From Symbiodinium kawagutii (lineage: Eukaryota; Sar; Dinophyceae; Suessiales; Symbiodiniaceae), in contig VSDK01003992.1 in assembly GCA_009767595.1 (NCBI GenBank), positions 192,745 to 256,744 of the forward strand: 64,000 bases of DNA. The letters run 5' to 3'. The notes below the pieces were generated by a model. The model searched no databases and was not told the origin of the DNA. It saw only the letters and a program-made list of their open reading frames with translations. Every line of letters begins with the position of its first letter. The stretch's first letter is position 1. The position numbers and the translations under genes are program-made. Shown here in pieces: positions 23,705-38,123 of the stretch.

Positions 23705-26700
23705 CTGAAACGAGGTCCAAGGGCCCACGGTGGGGAATGTTGGAACTTGGAACGTTGGGAAGTCGTGGTGATCCGTAGTGGTTAATAGTGGTTTATCGTG
23801 GTTAGTATAGAGATTATGGTGATTAATATATATATATATGTTAATCTTCTGGTTGGTGGCTGAACCACCCTTATGAAAAGTATGCGGAAGTCAACGATCC
23901 ATAGCTGTTGATAATTACAATTGGAAGAAATAAACAATGTTTGAAACCACCAAGCAGGATTGGTTCATGATTCATATTCATAGAGGTTGACGATTCATGA
24001 TGGCAAAAATGGTGGAATTATGTAGCGATTGTGAATCATATGAAGTGGCTAATATTGGCTCATGGTTAAAAATGGTAGCAAACTCATGATAGGTTCATGA
24101 TAGTTGATGCTTACTGAAATATGATTAACGATGGTTCATGGTGGTAAGGGTGCATCATTGTGAATCCTGGTCAACTAATTGGTGGTTGCTCATGGCTACT
24201 GAGCTAGTGGTTCATTAATAGCAGTCAATCATGGCTAATGGTGGTGAACTAGCCATGCTACCATTTGGTTCGTCTTTAGCTCTCCCACTCTCAGCAGCGA
24301 TGATTGACACCGTACCGATGGGATACGTTTACATGTGTCCATCTCGATTCTTCATTCATTCAATAGTACCGCTAGATACTACTAACAGTAATTACTACTA
24401 ACAATAATCACAATACTACCACTAACAATATGATAATGATCATCATAATAATGATTTGTATATCCGATAATCATCATGACAACGATAGCAATACTACTAA
24501 GAATAGTATAATGATAATCAATCATAATATTAATAATAATGATCATAATAATAGTACATAATAACAACCACAGCATGCCATGGCATGTCCTTCGTGCATC
24601 GGCGACCACCCTCGTCCACCTACGCAGTTCCCTCCACCTGCGAGGCATCATCTGTGGCCGCCAGGCGCCGCAAGACCTCCTTCTGGTTCCAGCTGACGGC
24701 GTCGTCCAGCAGCCGAGCTTCCTGGAAGAGCTTGTAACCTGAGCAGCTGCCATGACCCAACCAGGGACCCCCAGGGACTGCCCGTGGAGGAACCCAACCA
24801 GGGCTTCAGGTTGGTTACAAGCTCTGGCACCCTGGTGAGCTGGAAAATCGACCGAGCTTTTAAAATAGGGCTTTCCGTGAAAAAAAGATGACTTTCCATT
24901 GCCTGTTTATTAGAGGGCAACTCACCAGTATTAACCATTCTTAACCATTGACCATATTAACCACTACTTAACCAACCACACGTTGGCGATGGGCTGACAG
25001 CTGTTGAGGGTGCTGATCACTGTGCTGAATCATGGTTGTCCTGTAACCCCCAGGCTTGGGGGATTGGCAAACTGGTAGCCTGTACATCACCAGTGGGGTG
25101 GTTAATATGGCGGTTTCTCAAGCCACAGGGGTACCCACACAGCTTTGATATTGGTTCATGATGGATGATATGATTCGATGGCTTCTGAATAGTTGGCGGT
25201 ACTCCATGCCCTTATCATCCCGTATCAATCATCTTTGGCAGTAAACTAACCATTTTGGGGAGTTCCCAATGGCTTGAGAACCCCCCATATTATATCATGA
25301 GGTCTATGTGACCCCAAGGTCTTCCTCGGCGGGCAGCCGTTGTGCAAGGAGGTCCTGGGGATGATGTCGAAGTTCATGGTGAAAGCCTTAGAAAAAGCGA
25401 GCAGTGGACTGGCAAAGGTCCTCTTCGTGGACCACAAGCTGTGATAAATAGGGTGGTTTCTCAAGCCTTGGAAAGCCCCCGATATAATGGTTTTAATGCA
25501 AACAATAGTGGTTCATAATAGGGAATAGTAGCCAGCAATAAGGGCGAAACAGCTGCTACATGGTGGTTTCTCGAGCCAGGACTTGGGTTACTAATAGGGA
25601 ACAATAACCAACAACAATAGGTGATTTACCAACTAAATGGTGGTTTCACAAGCCAGTTTCTCGAAATAGAGGACCCCTTCAATCATCCAATCTCACCCCC
25701 ACCAATGCCATGGCCGGTGCTTTTCCATGCGTGGCTGATGTATGGTCAACCATCGTCCCTTGCTGCCCAGACCAACTGTGTGGACTGCCCAGGCAAAGAA
25801 CCCGCTGCGATGAACAAAGCTACTGAAGTCGATAAACAAAACCTACCTGGCTGGCGGTTGAACCAGCCTGTCGACCAACTAAGCATTTGCTCTAATACTG
25901 GGAAAATAAGAAATGATAAGACATGTTTTCAACCACTAACCGGTTATTAGCATAAATGTGGCATTATCAACCAGGTAAAACACACATGCCATGTAGAATT
26001 CGTGGTTGATCGTGGTCCACGGCAATTTCAAAGTTGCCTCTCTAAATGACCCATATGAACCACGATTATCAAGCAATACTGTCTGAAATCTTCACCCTTC
26101 CGGCTGGTGCATTTCTAGGTGTCATGTGAGAATAATCTCATCCGGTAAGAGGTTTCAACCCCGATGAATAATGTCTTGCTCAAAGAACCAAAAAAGGTTA
26201 ATACATGTGGGAAAATAAAAATGTCAATGAAACCAACAAGCCCTCATTGATGGCAAATACCCACAGCCTCTGTTGGTTCAGTACCTACCCGAAGAACTGT
26301 GAAAAAGGCATCGGTTGGAAACCAAGGCAACTGGAGCAGTCATGTTCTTCAACCAAGGCTTGACCTATGCAATGGTGTGTCCTCATGGTCCTGAATATAT
26401 GGTGGTTTCTCAGAATAGGGGACCCCCAAAAATGGTTGGTTTACTGCTACAAATGGTTTATAAAGGATGATTTGGGGGCACCCCTATTTTGAGAAACACC
26501 TATATAAATGCATATGCAATTAGCTCTGGTTGAACATTTAAAAACAAAATGTTTCAAACCACCAACTGGTAACTATCATGGGTTGATCCGAGGCTGTCAG
26601 GTCGCTGATTTTCAGGGGTGTGTTCTACCACCGACAAGGAGCCCCATTGCTCGGGAATCACACCATCGATACAGGGGTGGCTCAAAATCCTGTGCTCCTC

Positions 26701-29700
26701 CAATAGTTTTCCATCAATTTACCACTAATTCACCACTAATTCACCCTCACTGACCATCATCAACCATCAATTCACCCTTAGTTCACCAGCAATTCACCCC
26801 GAAATCATCATCAATTCACACCAATTGACCATTAATTCATCAGCTGACACCAGATTCGTCGATCTGCCAAGTGACCACGGAGGCCTCCTTCACCTTCTGT
26901 AGCCCCTGGCGCCAAGCATGCGCCTGCTCGCGCCTTTCCCGCGACAGGACGCGACGCAGGCCCGACCACAGCCGATGCGCCTTGGTCCTGAGGGCGGTTG
27001 GATCGATGGTCAGCGGTGAACAAAAATGGCGAATCACTGTTGAATTAGTGAAAGTTAACTTAACTATGGTTTATCAACTATGACTAACTATGGTTTATCA
27101 ACTATAACTAATCAACTATGGTTTATCAACTATAATTAACTATGGTTTACCAACTATGGTTAACTATGGTTAACTAACTACGGTTAACTAACTATGGTTA
27201 ACTATGGTTAATTAACTAGTGGTGAACACAAATTGTGAAATAATGTTCATGATCCATGGTGCATCAATGGTGCATCAATGGTGAATGAATTGACCCAATC
27301 CCAACGTAATGTTAACTTAGCTATGGTGAATCAATGGTCCATTATGGTGAATTGATTGACCCAATCTCAACGTTTGAAGGCCTGACTATTCATATTGTAC
27401 CCGTAAAGAACCCACAAAAAGAACATGGAGTGGATATGGGTGGGTCAATACCCTGTACCCTGGCGTACCATCATTAACCATTACAACTTTTATTGTTGGT
27501 CATATCATCCCCCATGTTTGATGGTTAATATTGATCCATAGCCATATCTACCACTGGATCACTTTGAGCCACAACGACTTTGCCAGGCTTCTCCAAGCTG
27601 AACACTGGCGGAGGTGCAAAGAGAAAGCAGCGGAGAGTCACAGACTGGGCGGTAAGCGAGCAGTGTCAAGGCACTGCTTCATGGGACGCGTTTTGATTCA
27701 ATGTGAGCTGTTTCAACATTGCAATTGGTTTTGATTCAATGTGGGACACTCAAGTTGGATAACCAAGGCTTGATTATATATTTGAGTGACTGCGAATCAC
27801 AAGTGAGTCACAAGTTGCTCAACGACCAGTTGGACATGATAAGATGTTGATGAGATCGAGTTGTCAGAATAAAGTTGTGACAAGATCCAGGAAACAGTGT
27901 GCAGTTTCAAAAGCACATCGAAGAACCAACCACAGCAGAAGGACCAAAAATTAATCAATTGCAGAATGAAACCACTTTCTCACAACAGTCGCATTTTAGA
28001 CAAGTTGTTGCATGGGTGAATGGTCAAAGGTTGATGAAATTATGCTGGTCAATTGATAGTGAACTATTGGCATGATGAACGAGTAATGGTTAGATGATAG
28101 ATACATTATTGAACAATGATAAAACATGTATGTCAAATCATGGATGGCAATCATTCAATGATGGATAAACGTATATCAAATCATGGCTAATGATTGGAAA
28201 AAAACACATAAATAATTGATAACCACAGATCAACACAATGTTGAACACATTCACAACATCATCACAAAATGAATCAAATCGATAAACAACATATGAATCT
28301 GGAACAACTCATGTATCAACTGCTTCTCATCATCCATCACTGCTCGAATTTCATCACCCCAAACGTGACTTTCCACGGGTACGGCCTCCAGTAGTGGCGC
28401 CAAGTCCGGGGATGTGACGATCAAAAGGGCCAGCAATTGACAAACGCCAGCGCCCAGTGAATGACCCACCAGCACCTCAGAGTCGCCCAAAGGGCGGCCT
28501 CCCAAAGGGACACCCCCTGGGCAGCACCTTGGCACCTCCGGCCATGCCCTTCTTGCCAGCAGCCGGATCAGGTACGCCCTGTATGATCTCTGGGATGAGT
28601 TGAAATCTGCTTTTTGCAGTGTCATAGTTGGTTGAAAACGTTCTGATTTCCAGCTTGGGAGCCTCAGCGAACCTAAACCGGCATAATTCCCTAGAGTAAC
28701 CAACCAATCACAAAGATTTGTGCTGATGAAATCCATAGTTGCTGATGAACTGGTGCTGATCAACAATGTGCTGATGATTTTGATCTAAAAATCGTTGATG
28801 CTGTGCTGATGAATCGTCCTTGTGAAGTCAATTTATCAAGCCTGGCAAATCACTGTTGACCGTGATGAAATCATCAAAACCCTTGTCAAACCTTCAAAAA
28901 CTATTATAAACTGCTGGTTCTTGGAGTAAACTGCTGGTTCTTGAAGTGATTCTGGTCACCAGCTTTCTCTCCCCTTGAATCCCTCAGTGCGAATCTCACG
29001 TCGTCTCCACCGCTGTTGCTCCAAGACACCAACCGTGGCTGAGTGGCGGAGCGAGTTGCCAGCAGCTGCTCCAAACCTGGCAAAGCTCGCCGCATGGCCG
29101 TGGTAGGTTGGAAGTTGGGGTGGTCAACTGACCAGCTTTGTCAAGCCGATATGCTATGTAATCAAGAACCAGGTTGATCTGATTGACTAAGGAGGTTACT
29201 TGACTTAGCTTAATTTCAGCTTTGTCAACTAGAGATAACTAGAGAACTATCCAGGCTATCCAAGCTATGTTCTTAAACCGCTAACGGGACTTTTTGGGCA
29301 GAGACAATTGCAAGCTATGGATTGTATGGTACTTGACAACTTAAGGTCGATTCCGCAAGAATTGATAATAGTAATGGCATGATCCAGCAGTGACTCAACC
29401 GCAGTAGAGCCATCTACAGGCTGTGATCTACTCTTAAATGGGCATGGGTCAATACTGTGTAATGTAACCCTGGTGAACATCCGATAAATGATAAAGCAAG
29501 TCTTTGTTGATACGTTCATCTACCCATGGCCAAATATGATGGTTTGAACAAAACTGATCAGTGCGGTATATCCCCTCTAATTGTACGTTACCATGATTCT
29601 TTATCCCCTACCCCCCTCTTGTTAACCATTAACTAACTAGTTAACCAGGTGATCTACCATGAATTTATTGGATGACCATCCCCTATCCTTCATGGTCAGG

Positions 29701-32700
29701 GTGACCTGCAACTTGTACCCGAAGCCACGCAACAATCTGAAGACAAACTCAGTTCACATCTTCACAACGAGGTACCTCAATGGTCATAAGAACTGTCAAT
29801 AGTTGGTAAAAGCGAGATTTCAAATAAGTGTGGTTAATATTGGTAATTCATTGTAATTCTGGTGGATTTTGGTTACAGAAGTTAATAGTGGCTATATCAT
29901 ATATGCTAATATTGGTCAAGTTCAGGTGCGATGTCCAACTGGATCAAGCGCTCAGCTATTCCTGGGGGGCCCAAGTACTTCGCAGCCAACTGATCAATGT
30001 AATGATCACGGCTGAAGCAGCTCAGAAAACCAAGTGGTGCGTCATCTTCAACACTTCCCTATGACTGCATCTTATCATTTCCTAGTCTGATTATCCAGCT
30101 CAGCAAACCGCCATGTCGGTACACCCGATTTCTTCTTGTTCACCATGGACCGCGAATGAGTCACCACATCTTTGTGGTTTATTTCACTAATTGCTGGAGC
30201 TATTCATTCCTTTAAGCAGCCAAGTCCCACCACCATTGGGTTCCCGGGGGCGCTCAGTGCTCCCAGCCGGCGCGTGCACCGACGGCGCCAGCTCACCTCG
30301 TTGCAGAGGACTCAGCACCTTCTCAAAGACACGTCGGCTCGAGTACAGAATCCCCGCGTGCGCATGGCCGCCTGGCGATGACGTAATGACCACGTCATCG
30401 CATGCGTTGCGCAATGGAAGCAACTAATCATGAGGGTTTATGGTGGTTAGTTCATGGTCGATACACGCAAATAATGGTGAATGACCAATAATGGCTGATG
30501 ATTCCTAATGACTATACACTCTGGTAGTCCCTCACCTGGTTTCGCTGAAAATCACCAGTTTTAAGAGGTGAAGCAGCTATAAAACCAGGTTAGTTTTACA
30601 GAGTGCAATGATGATTACCACCACCAGCAACACCAGCAACTGCGGCTCCTGAACTCTTTATGGGTCCAAAATCGCCTTTATGGGTCCAAAATCGCCACAA
30701 CATCAGGGCCAAATGAGCGGTGTCAAAAACCCTATTATTATTTTTTTATAATCCGTTTTCGCTTACGCGGCTAGCTACGCATTTGTTACGCGGCTCAGTT
30801 TTTGGGTTTCGCGGAGCCTTTTCCGTATTCGTTAGTTACGCGCTTGTTACGCGGGAATGTGTGTGTGAAATAAGATTCTAGTTACGCACAGCTTACGCCT
30901 CGTAAGGCACAAATATCACTTACGCAGTGCTTACGCGACACTTACGCACTGCAGGGATTTAGTTACGCAAGCCTTTTCGGAGTTTCAGTCGTAGTTGACT
31001 GCAATACATGGAGGTTTTTGACGCAGCTCAAATAGCTACGTACCCTTGACTCTTCACATCGCCGCCATGACCAGTTCGACCACTTTCAAGTCTCGAGCTG
31101 CTGGGATGCGGCTCTTAGATGGCCCGACGCAGCTCGACAAATCCGAGAAATCACAATCTGGGGATGTGCCGAGCCATGACGGGTAGCCAATGGGCCCCAC
31201 CAAAAAATGATCATTTTACTAGGAAAACATTGGTTTTGGAGCATTTTGGGGTGTCATTCTTTTGGCATACCCAAATAAACATGTTTACAAACAAACCTGG
31301 ACGTCTACAAGATGTATCTGGATCACCTGGTCAGCACTTGTCCTGACAAAGGATGGCTCTCGGTCACAGGTCGCTGCTATGTGTTACCTTCGCGCATTGC
31401 TCGCCTGCGAAATCTTCGGAGTCGCCAATCAAGTCGGCGAAAAGATCTGAGACGGTCTGCGTCCTCGGTTTGAACTGACCTGGTTTCTCTTTTTGTGGTG
31501 CTTTACATGGGGGTAGGCGCCTAGTTGAGTCGGAAATTACCAAGTAGTGGAAATGGTTTCTCTTTCTGGAATCTGCCAAGTCCAACTAATAGTGGTAGAT
31601 ACTGGTTAAGGATAACCTTTGTTTAACCACTCATGATTTGATGCTTGTGTGGAATCTGCCAAGTGGTATTTTCTCAAGCCATAGGGGTACCCCTAGATAT
31701 CATCATTGTTTGACCATTCTTAGTAACAAACCAACCATTTCTGGGGTTCCCTATTTTGAGAACCCCCAAGTATAGATGGCACCTAAATCAGAGAGGATCT
31801 GGCTGTATCCAATATGCTTCTGAACGCTGTAAGTCCTGAAAAGTGTTGGTTTCACATTGAAAACACTGGTCCACTCCCGTAGCAGTTTCCAGTCACCTGC
31901 TCTTGATTCCACTGCTAAATTTGTCGCCCATCACCATCGCCTCAATCTTGGCTCGCCGTTGATTCACCAATCCACCATTTGTAAAGGATTGACCACCCAA
32001 GTGAGGGCCGTTACCCATGGATCAACTCCATAGGGCTATTCAGATCATAAATTTGGGATTTGACCAAAAGGGTTGTTCCAGCATTTGTCGCTGCCTTTTT
32101 GCAGACGTTGATTGGAAAAATGCGTTGAGATACCGGAAGGCATATTAATGATAGATCCATTCTACTAAACCACCACTAGTTTTACCACAGATAGGTGATA
32201 CGGTAAGCGGTCTACTGACAGCTATCCCACAACAATCACCACCCCGCAGCCTGTTCACCTCACTGTGCTGTCCAGCTTCCCTCGAATACAGAGAATCACC
32301 TCGGACTTTGATGCATCCATGGCCAAGACAAAGCGGGGACACAACCTCAGGCATGGCAGGGATTCAGGGTGCTGTCTTTGTCCACCAACAGGGTGTAGTT
32401 GGTTGTCCAAAACATCGGGGTGTGACCGTGAGGAAAAAATGAGATGTTCCAGGAAAAAACAGTTTTGGGTACCCTGCTTTGTCTGGTTGATGGTTTCAAC
32501 CCCTTTGAAACATATTCATCAACCAATCATTTGTAAATACAAGTATGAAAATTGGAAAAGTCCATCAAACCACCAACCAGTTGTGGACAACACATTCTCA
32601 TCTACAACAGGCACCGGAACATCAGCATTTCTGTGCACACCACTTTGGGGACACAACTTGATGCTGCCGATGACCCGTTACGCAGCCTGCCCGTTCTATC

Positions 32701-34342
32701 TTGAATCAAGCTTTGTAGCATCAGCTTCAGGCCTGACATGTGAGCTCCTGTCATGGTAGACTTTCACACATCAATCGTTTCAGCTTTCGAACACTTGCAG
32801 CTGGTCAGTCCCACGTCGGCATTGAGTATGGTATATCTTTATCTATATGTTAAATGCATATACATATATTATATACATGATTAGGTATTAAATACATTTA
32901 TCTGTTATTAGGAACATCCCCATCACTTTAATGTTTCTGCTCATGGTTGCCTGGTTCTATAGCCCCAGTCATGTATATGGATAGCTTCATGTCCGTTGGA
33001 CAAATCAACAACTCGATGCAGCCTCAAGCAGTGGCCATACACACCACCGTACGGCCTCCTATGGAGACCTGCCAGGCCTGCGACCCTCCAGAACTCCAAC
33101 GAAGTTTGGATGCGCTTGTGACTAGTTGTAATCATATATCCTGGAGCCAATACATTATGAATATATACATGTCACAAAGGTATCTTTGTTGAATGCCTAG
33201 ATGTGATCTATGTTTATTCACTGTTATAGATTTGCTTCATATCGAGCACGCAATTCGAACCGCTTATCCGATCCGGTCTCACTGCGCAATGATTCACCCC
33301 GCTCAAACAACCCGCGCCAAGAAACGGGTCGGAAGATTGCTTGTCGTTGTCCAAGTCTGCAGTCAAAACGACCGGATCTACGGCTCCGCCGGACTTCTTC
33401 GTCGTAGCCAGGATGGCTTTTGCCAATTCACTTTCATGCTCAGCTGCTTCCTCCTAAGATGCACCACTGCTGTGAAAGTCAAAATGTAGATACACATGCA
33501 TGCACACCTTGGCATACAATATATATATATATATATAACATATATATATATATATATTTGTTTATTTGTTTATTTATTTAACTGCAAATGTGTGAGCACA
33601 AATAGCCCACAATGTGTACCTAAATTTCTGTATCAGCAAACGAAAACATATGTACATGTATGTATATTCGCACCTATTACCCGTCCGTACATGTCACAAA
33701 GAATCATTCATATCACGTGAGATCACATCAAATCACATCACATCACATGTCATACCTACAAACATCTGATGGCATGTGCATGCATTTGATCGCATGACAT
33801 TGCATCACATGACATTGGTTCATACGCGGACCAATATGGCCACTCCCCAGAATGCTGGCGCGAAGTGTGCATGTGAGTGTGTTGTACGCAATGGTGCTGC
33901 TGCATCAAAGCAGTCATGAACTACCAGCAATTGTAAAGCATTGTGAACCACCAAGTGATTGGGAATATACATGAACTCCAAGGCTATCTGTAAACCACCA
34001 AGTGATGAATTGATTCGGATGAATGGTGATATTGCCGCCACCATTGCAGCAATTCCCAACTATGAGCAATGGAACAAGCCAAACTGGGTAAACATTCATT
34101 GCTGCCGCGACTCCCGTTCCGAAGGAGCAGGCTGCACTGCCTACGCTCCAGCGGAGTTGCCAGTCATGCCGTGGATGGGAATGAAACATGCGCATGAAAC
34201 AGCTTGCCGTCAGGTTTCCATAGCGGCAAACAAGCAACTAATAATGGATGGTAATGGCTCGCAAAAGAAATTCACCGGTCAAAAAACATGAATAACAATG
34301 GTTTGTAATGGTTTATAACTAGTCAACAATGGTTTGATGATT

Positions 34343-34433
<91 letters not shown>

Positions 34434-34504
34434 CGATGACGATGACGATGACGATNNNNNNNNNNNNNNNNNNNNNNNNNNNNNNNNATGACGATGACGA
34501 TGAC

Positions 34505-34550
<46 letters not shown>

Positions 34551-34757
34551 GTGATGGTGATGATGATGATGATGATGATGCTGATGATGATGATGATGGT
34601 GATGGTGATGGTGATGGTGATGGTGATGGTGATGATCACGATGACGATGACGATGACAATGACGATGCTGATGACGATGCTGCTGATGATGATGATAATG
34701 AGGATGACGATGACGATGACGATGACGATCATGATGATGATGATGATGATGATGATG

Positions 34758-34814
<57 letters not shown>

Positions 34815-35619
34815 GTTCAACATGCTGAATAATGGCGAGCCATAGGCAACTATAAGCCACCAAGAGCAACACTGTGCGGTTTGTCCGTGAAGACTGTACT
34901 CAAAATCTTCCAACATAGGAGGTATAGCAACCAACGAGGATGACAGTAATCACCAGCTGATAGCATAAACCTGGATTGACTAGTACAACCTGTCCGAACA
35001 ACCAAGATCTTATCATACAAATGGGATGGCAAGAAGACAGCTCAAGATGTAAAAGAACAACTTCCAAATGAACAGCAAAGCGTCGGAATCAAAGAGCAAA
35101 AGCCAGGACTCCAGTTCTTGCTCTCAAACAATCACCATAGTTACAAGGTGGGCCCCCATGGTCACAAGTTGGTCAAGATTCAACATTGAACTTTAGCTAT
35201 ACACCTAGTCTTGCCCTTTATTTTCACTTCGTTGCAACTGGGTTTATATACAACTATAGCTATATCTACCATTATCCTGGCAGTTGCCCTATTTATTTTC
35301 ACCAACTTAGCGCTAGGGGCCCACCAGCTGTGTCTCCCCCCCAGCTCGATCAAACGTTCCACCTCTGCATAGACATCGTACCTTAGGGGCTGCTTGGTTG
35401 GGAATCCTTGCGGGAGTCCATGCGGAAGCAAGTGATTGATGATGGTTTAGTGATGGTTTGGTGCGGGTTGAGTGATGGTTTTGTAAACTTTAGTATGGTT
35501 AATAATGCTGAAATGATGACTGATAGTAAAGGTCGATGCAGAAAAATCGATAAATTCTGAGAATTAGGTGCTGAGACAGGTGGTTGGTTATTGATAATTA
35601 GTTTGGTTGATGATAGTTG

Positions 35620-35672
<53 letters not shown>

Positions 35673-38072
35673 GGAGGTTACAGGTTAATAACGCTTGATA
35701 GCGATTGAGAACAGTTTAGTGATGATTGGGAATCATAATCAACACAAGTGGTTGAAAATGATTGAAAATGCTTTATCATGGGAAATCACATCCAACAATC
35801 ATAACAGGTTGGTCCTGAAACATGGGTATGGGCCCAGCTGCTTTTTTTGTGCTAGAAAATCCACGACTGGCAAGGATACGGACTAATACAGCATACCAAA
35901 AACTGCCATTGGTGACTCATGCCCATGGACTTTTCATGAAATTTCGTCATGCGTACAGGGGGAAAGGATGTATCGGTGATGAAAGGCCGTACTTTCCTGG
36001 CCGGCTGGCTGATGGGTGGGTGTAGGGTACTTTCCCACTATGGTCAACCACGAAATTCTGGATGCGCGCGTGTAAAACATGTCTTGTATCAAATATATTA
36101 TATTGTGTTTCTTTACATTATATTCTATGTCTATCAAGATAATATGTCTATCAAAGCACAAATAAAGAAAAAAAGCCACACTGTCAATGTCTTTGTATAT
36201 ATGCGTATATACAACAGTGAATGTGGGCACATGTGTCAACACTTGTCATGATCACCTGGTGGATGAGTAGCCACAGATGTATGTGGTTGACCCAACATGT
36301 CGATGGCATCAACAAGTTTCAATGATGGTTTAGAATGCCTAATCGCGGCTCAGAGTGGTTGGTACAGAATACCTTTTTTGGTAGCATTCTGAAAGGTTAC
36401 TAGGTTTAGCATTCCTCTTTTGGTGGCATTGGAAAGTGGTTACAATGTTTTTTTGTTCGCAATACTGTAGTGGATCTGTAGGTACTGGTGACTCATGATA
36501 CTCATGCGCTTCAACAACTTATGACTTGCCATGGTGTGCTGTACCGGCGGCGCCGGTGGAATCAAAATCGCCCGGCCGTGGACTCGGCCGATCGCGATCG
36601 TTAGTGATGACCGGTGGAAATACCAGTGGTAGATATGGCGTGTTTCTTGAAATGGAGAACCCCAAAAAATGGTTGGTTTATGACTATAAATGGTTAATGA
36701 CTAGATGATTTGGGGGTACCCCTATTTTGAGAAACCACCAAATGAGCTGCGCTAAAAACCTTGATACTTTGCCATGTCGTAAGACAACCCTTACGCAAGA
36801 GCTTACGCATCTCTTACGCGCGCACAGCGCTGGCTTACGCGGGAACAATTGTTGTGAGAGAGCTTACGCGGCCTTACGCGAAACGAGGCGTGGACAAAAA
36901 TCATTTTCACCAAGGGAACAGCTTACGCGGACCCTTCTTTTGATGCCAGCGTGTTTACTACATGTGTTTACATGTGCTTACGCCAAGAGCTTACGCAACA
37001 CTGTATTCACAAAAATGCTTACGCGGCCTTACGAAACTCAGGCTTTTGCTTACGCCAAGGTCTCTTATGACAAGGCCGCAATTGCAAATGAATAGGGAGG
37101 TTTTTAGTGTCGCTCAAATGGAGAACCTCAAGAATGGTTGGTTGATTACTGTAAATGGTAAATAAAGGATTCGGGCTGCAGCAGGTCAACTGTCTGCTCA
37201 TCCCGGGCTGGCTCTAGGAGCAGGGTAAATAAAGGATGATTTGGCGGCCTATTTTGAGAAACACCCATATGGCTAGTTTGTTGAGTCCCCACGTTGTATC
37301 GTCTGTATCACTGTGTTTTCATCTAAAATGCTCATCATGGGGATTGTCTATGAGCCCGATGGCATGGTTCATGTCCTGAATTCTTGTTGTTTCCCTGCTG
37401 GAATCAAAAGCTTTGGCGGGTTTGGGGTGTCGCATGGCTGCGGAGATCATACTAAAGCGTTATCCATGAGGAAAATCTGGCTTTTTTCCATGCTGATTCA
37501 GTGATTGAGAAAACGACGAGTTGAACAAGTGTTTATACTCATTGTCATCATCAGTCATCATGTTCTGTTGCTGTTGTTTGCTGTTTATGGTTGTTGGTTA
37601 TATCCCCTTGATTGTTGGCCATATTGCTTGCAAACCATCAAACGATTGAGCAAGTGGCAACAAATAAAGGTTTAAAGCTTTGAACTGTTGAAACAATAGC
37701 AATAAGTAGTTTAACAAAAAGTCAAAGACGAGATCAAACATTTCAATTAAACTACTGATTAAGCTATTTTGATCAGTAGATCTATGGTTAAAATATTGTT
37801 GGTTTCAACTGAGATCAAACATTTCAATTAAAGCAGCTTTGGGACGACCTTGCCAACCAAGTTGCATTGCCAAGGTCCACTGACAGTACTGCAAGGCTTC
37901 TTTGGCATCCTGGGCCCACTTTCTAGGTGATTCAACATCTGAATCACTATTCCATCAATTATTCAAAAACCAACAGGACACAATAGGCAAACACAATGGT
38001 GAGGAAACTCTCGTGAAACCTCATCAGAATGACAAAATAAATACAACAATAAGGACAACGATAAGAATAACA

Positions 38073-38123
<51 letters not shown>

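Noticed and set aside
25302..25444. Plus-strand exon reading (PKVFLGGQPLCKEVLGMM)
   Set aside because: Looks protein-like with good splice sites, but the minus strand carries the lipase NFDIIPRTS block.
27587..27651. Plus-strand exon with donor GCG|GTAAGC
   Set aside because: The minus strand encodes the lipase FAPPPVFS motif, so this is a shadow.
31067..31190. Plus-strand first exon starting MTSSTTFKSRAAG
   Set aside because: Good ATG context and a GT donor, but the minus strand is equally open and no second exon was found.
32265..32759. 164-codon plus-strand ORF
   Set aside because: Runs through a family B MITE and opposite lipase exon 10; no domain.
34319..34934. Long poly-Asp, poly-His, poly-Met and poly-Ser frames
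   Set aside because: Read-through of the GAT satellite on both strands, and spanning an assembly gap.
36727..37095. 122-codon plus-strand ORF
   Set aside because: Read-through of the TTACGC cluster and a MITE end.
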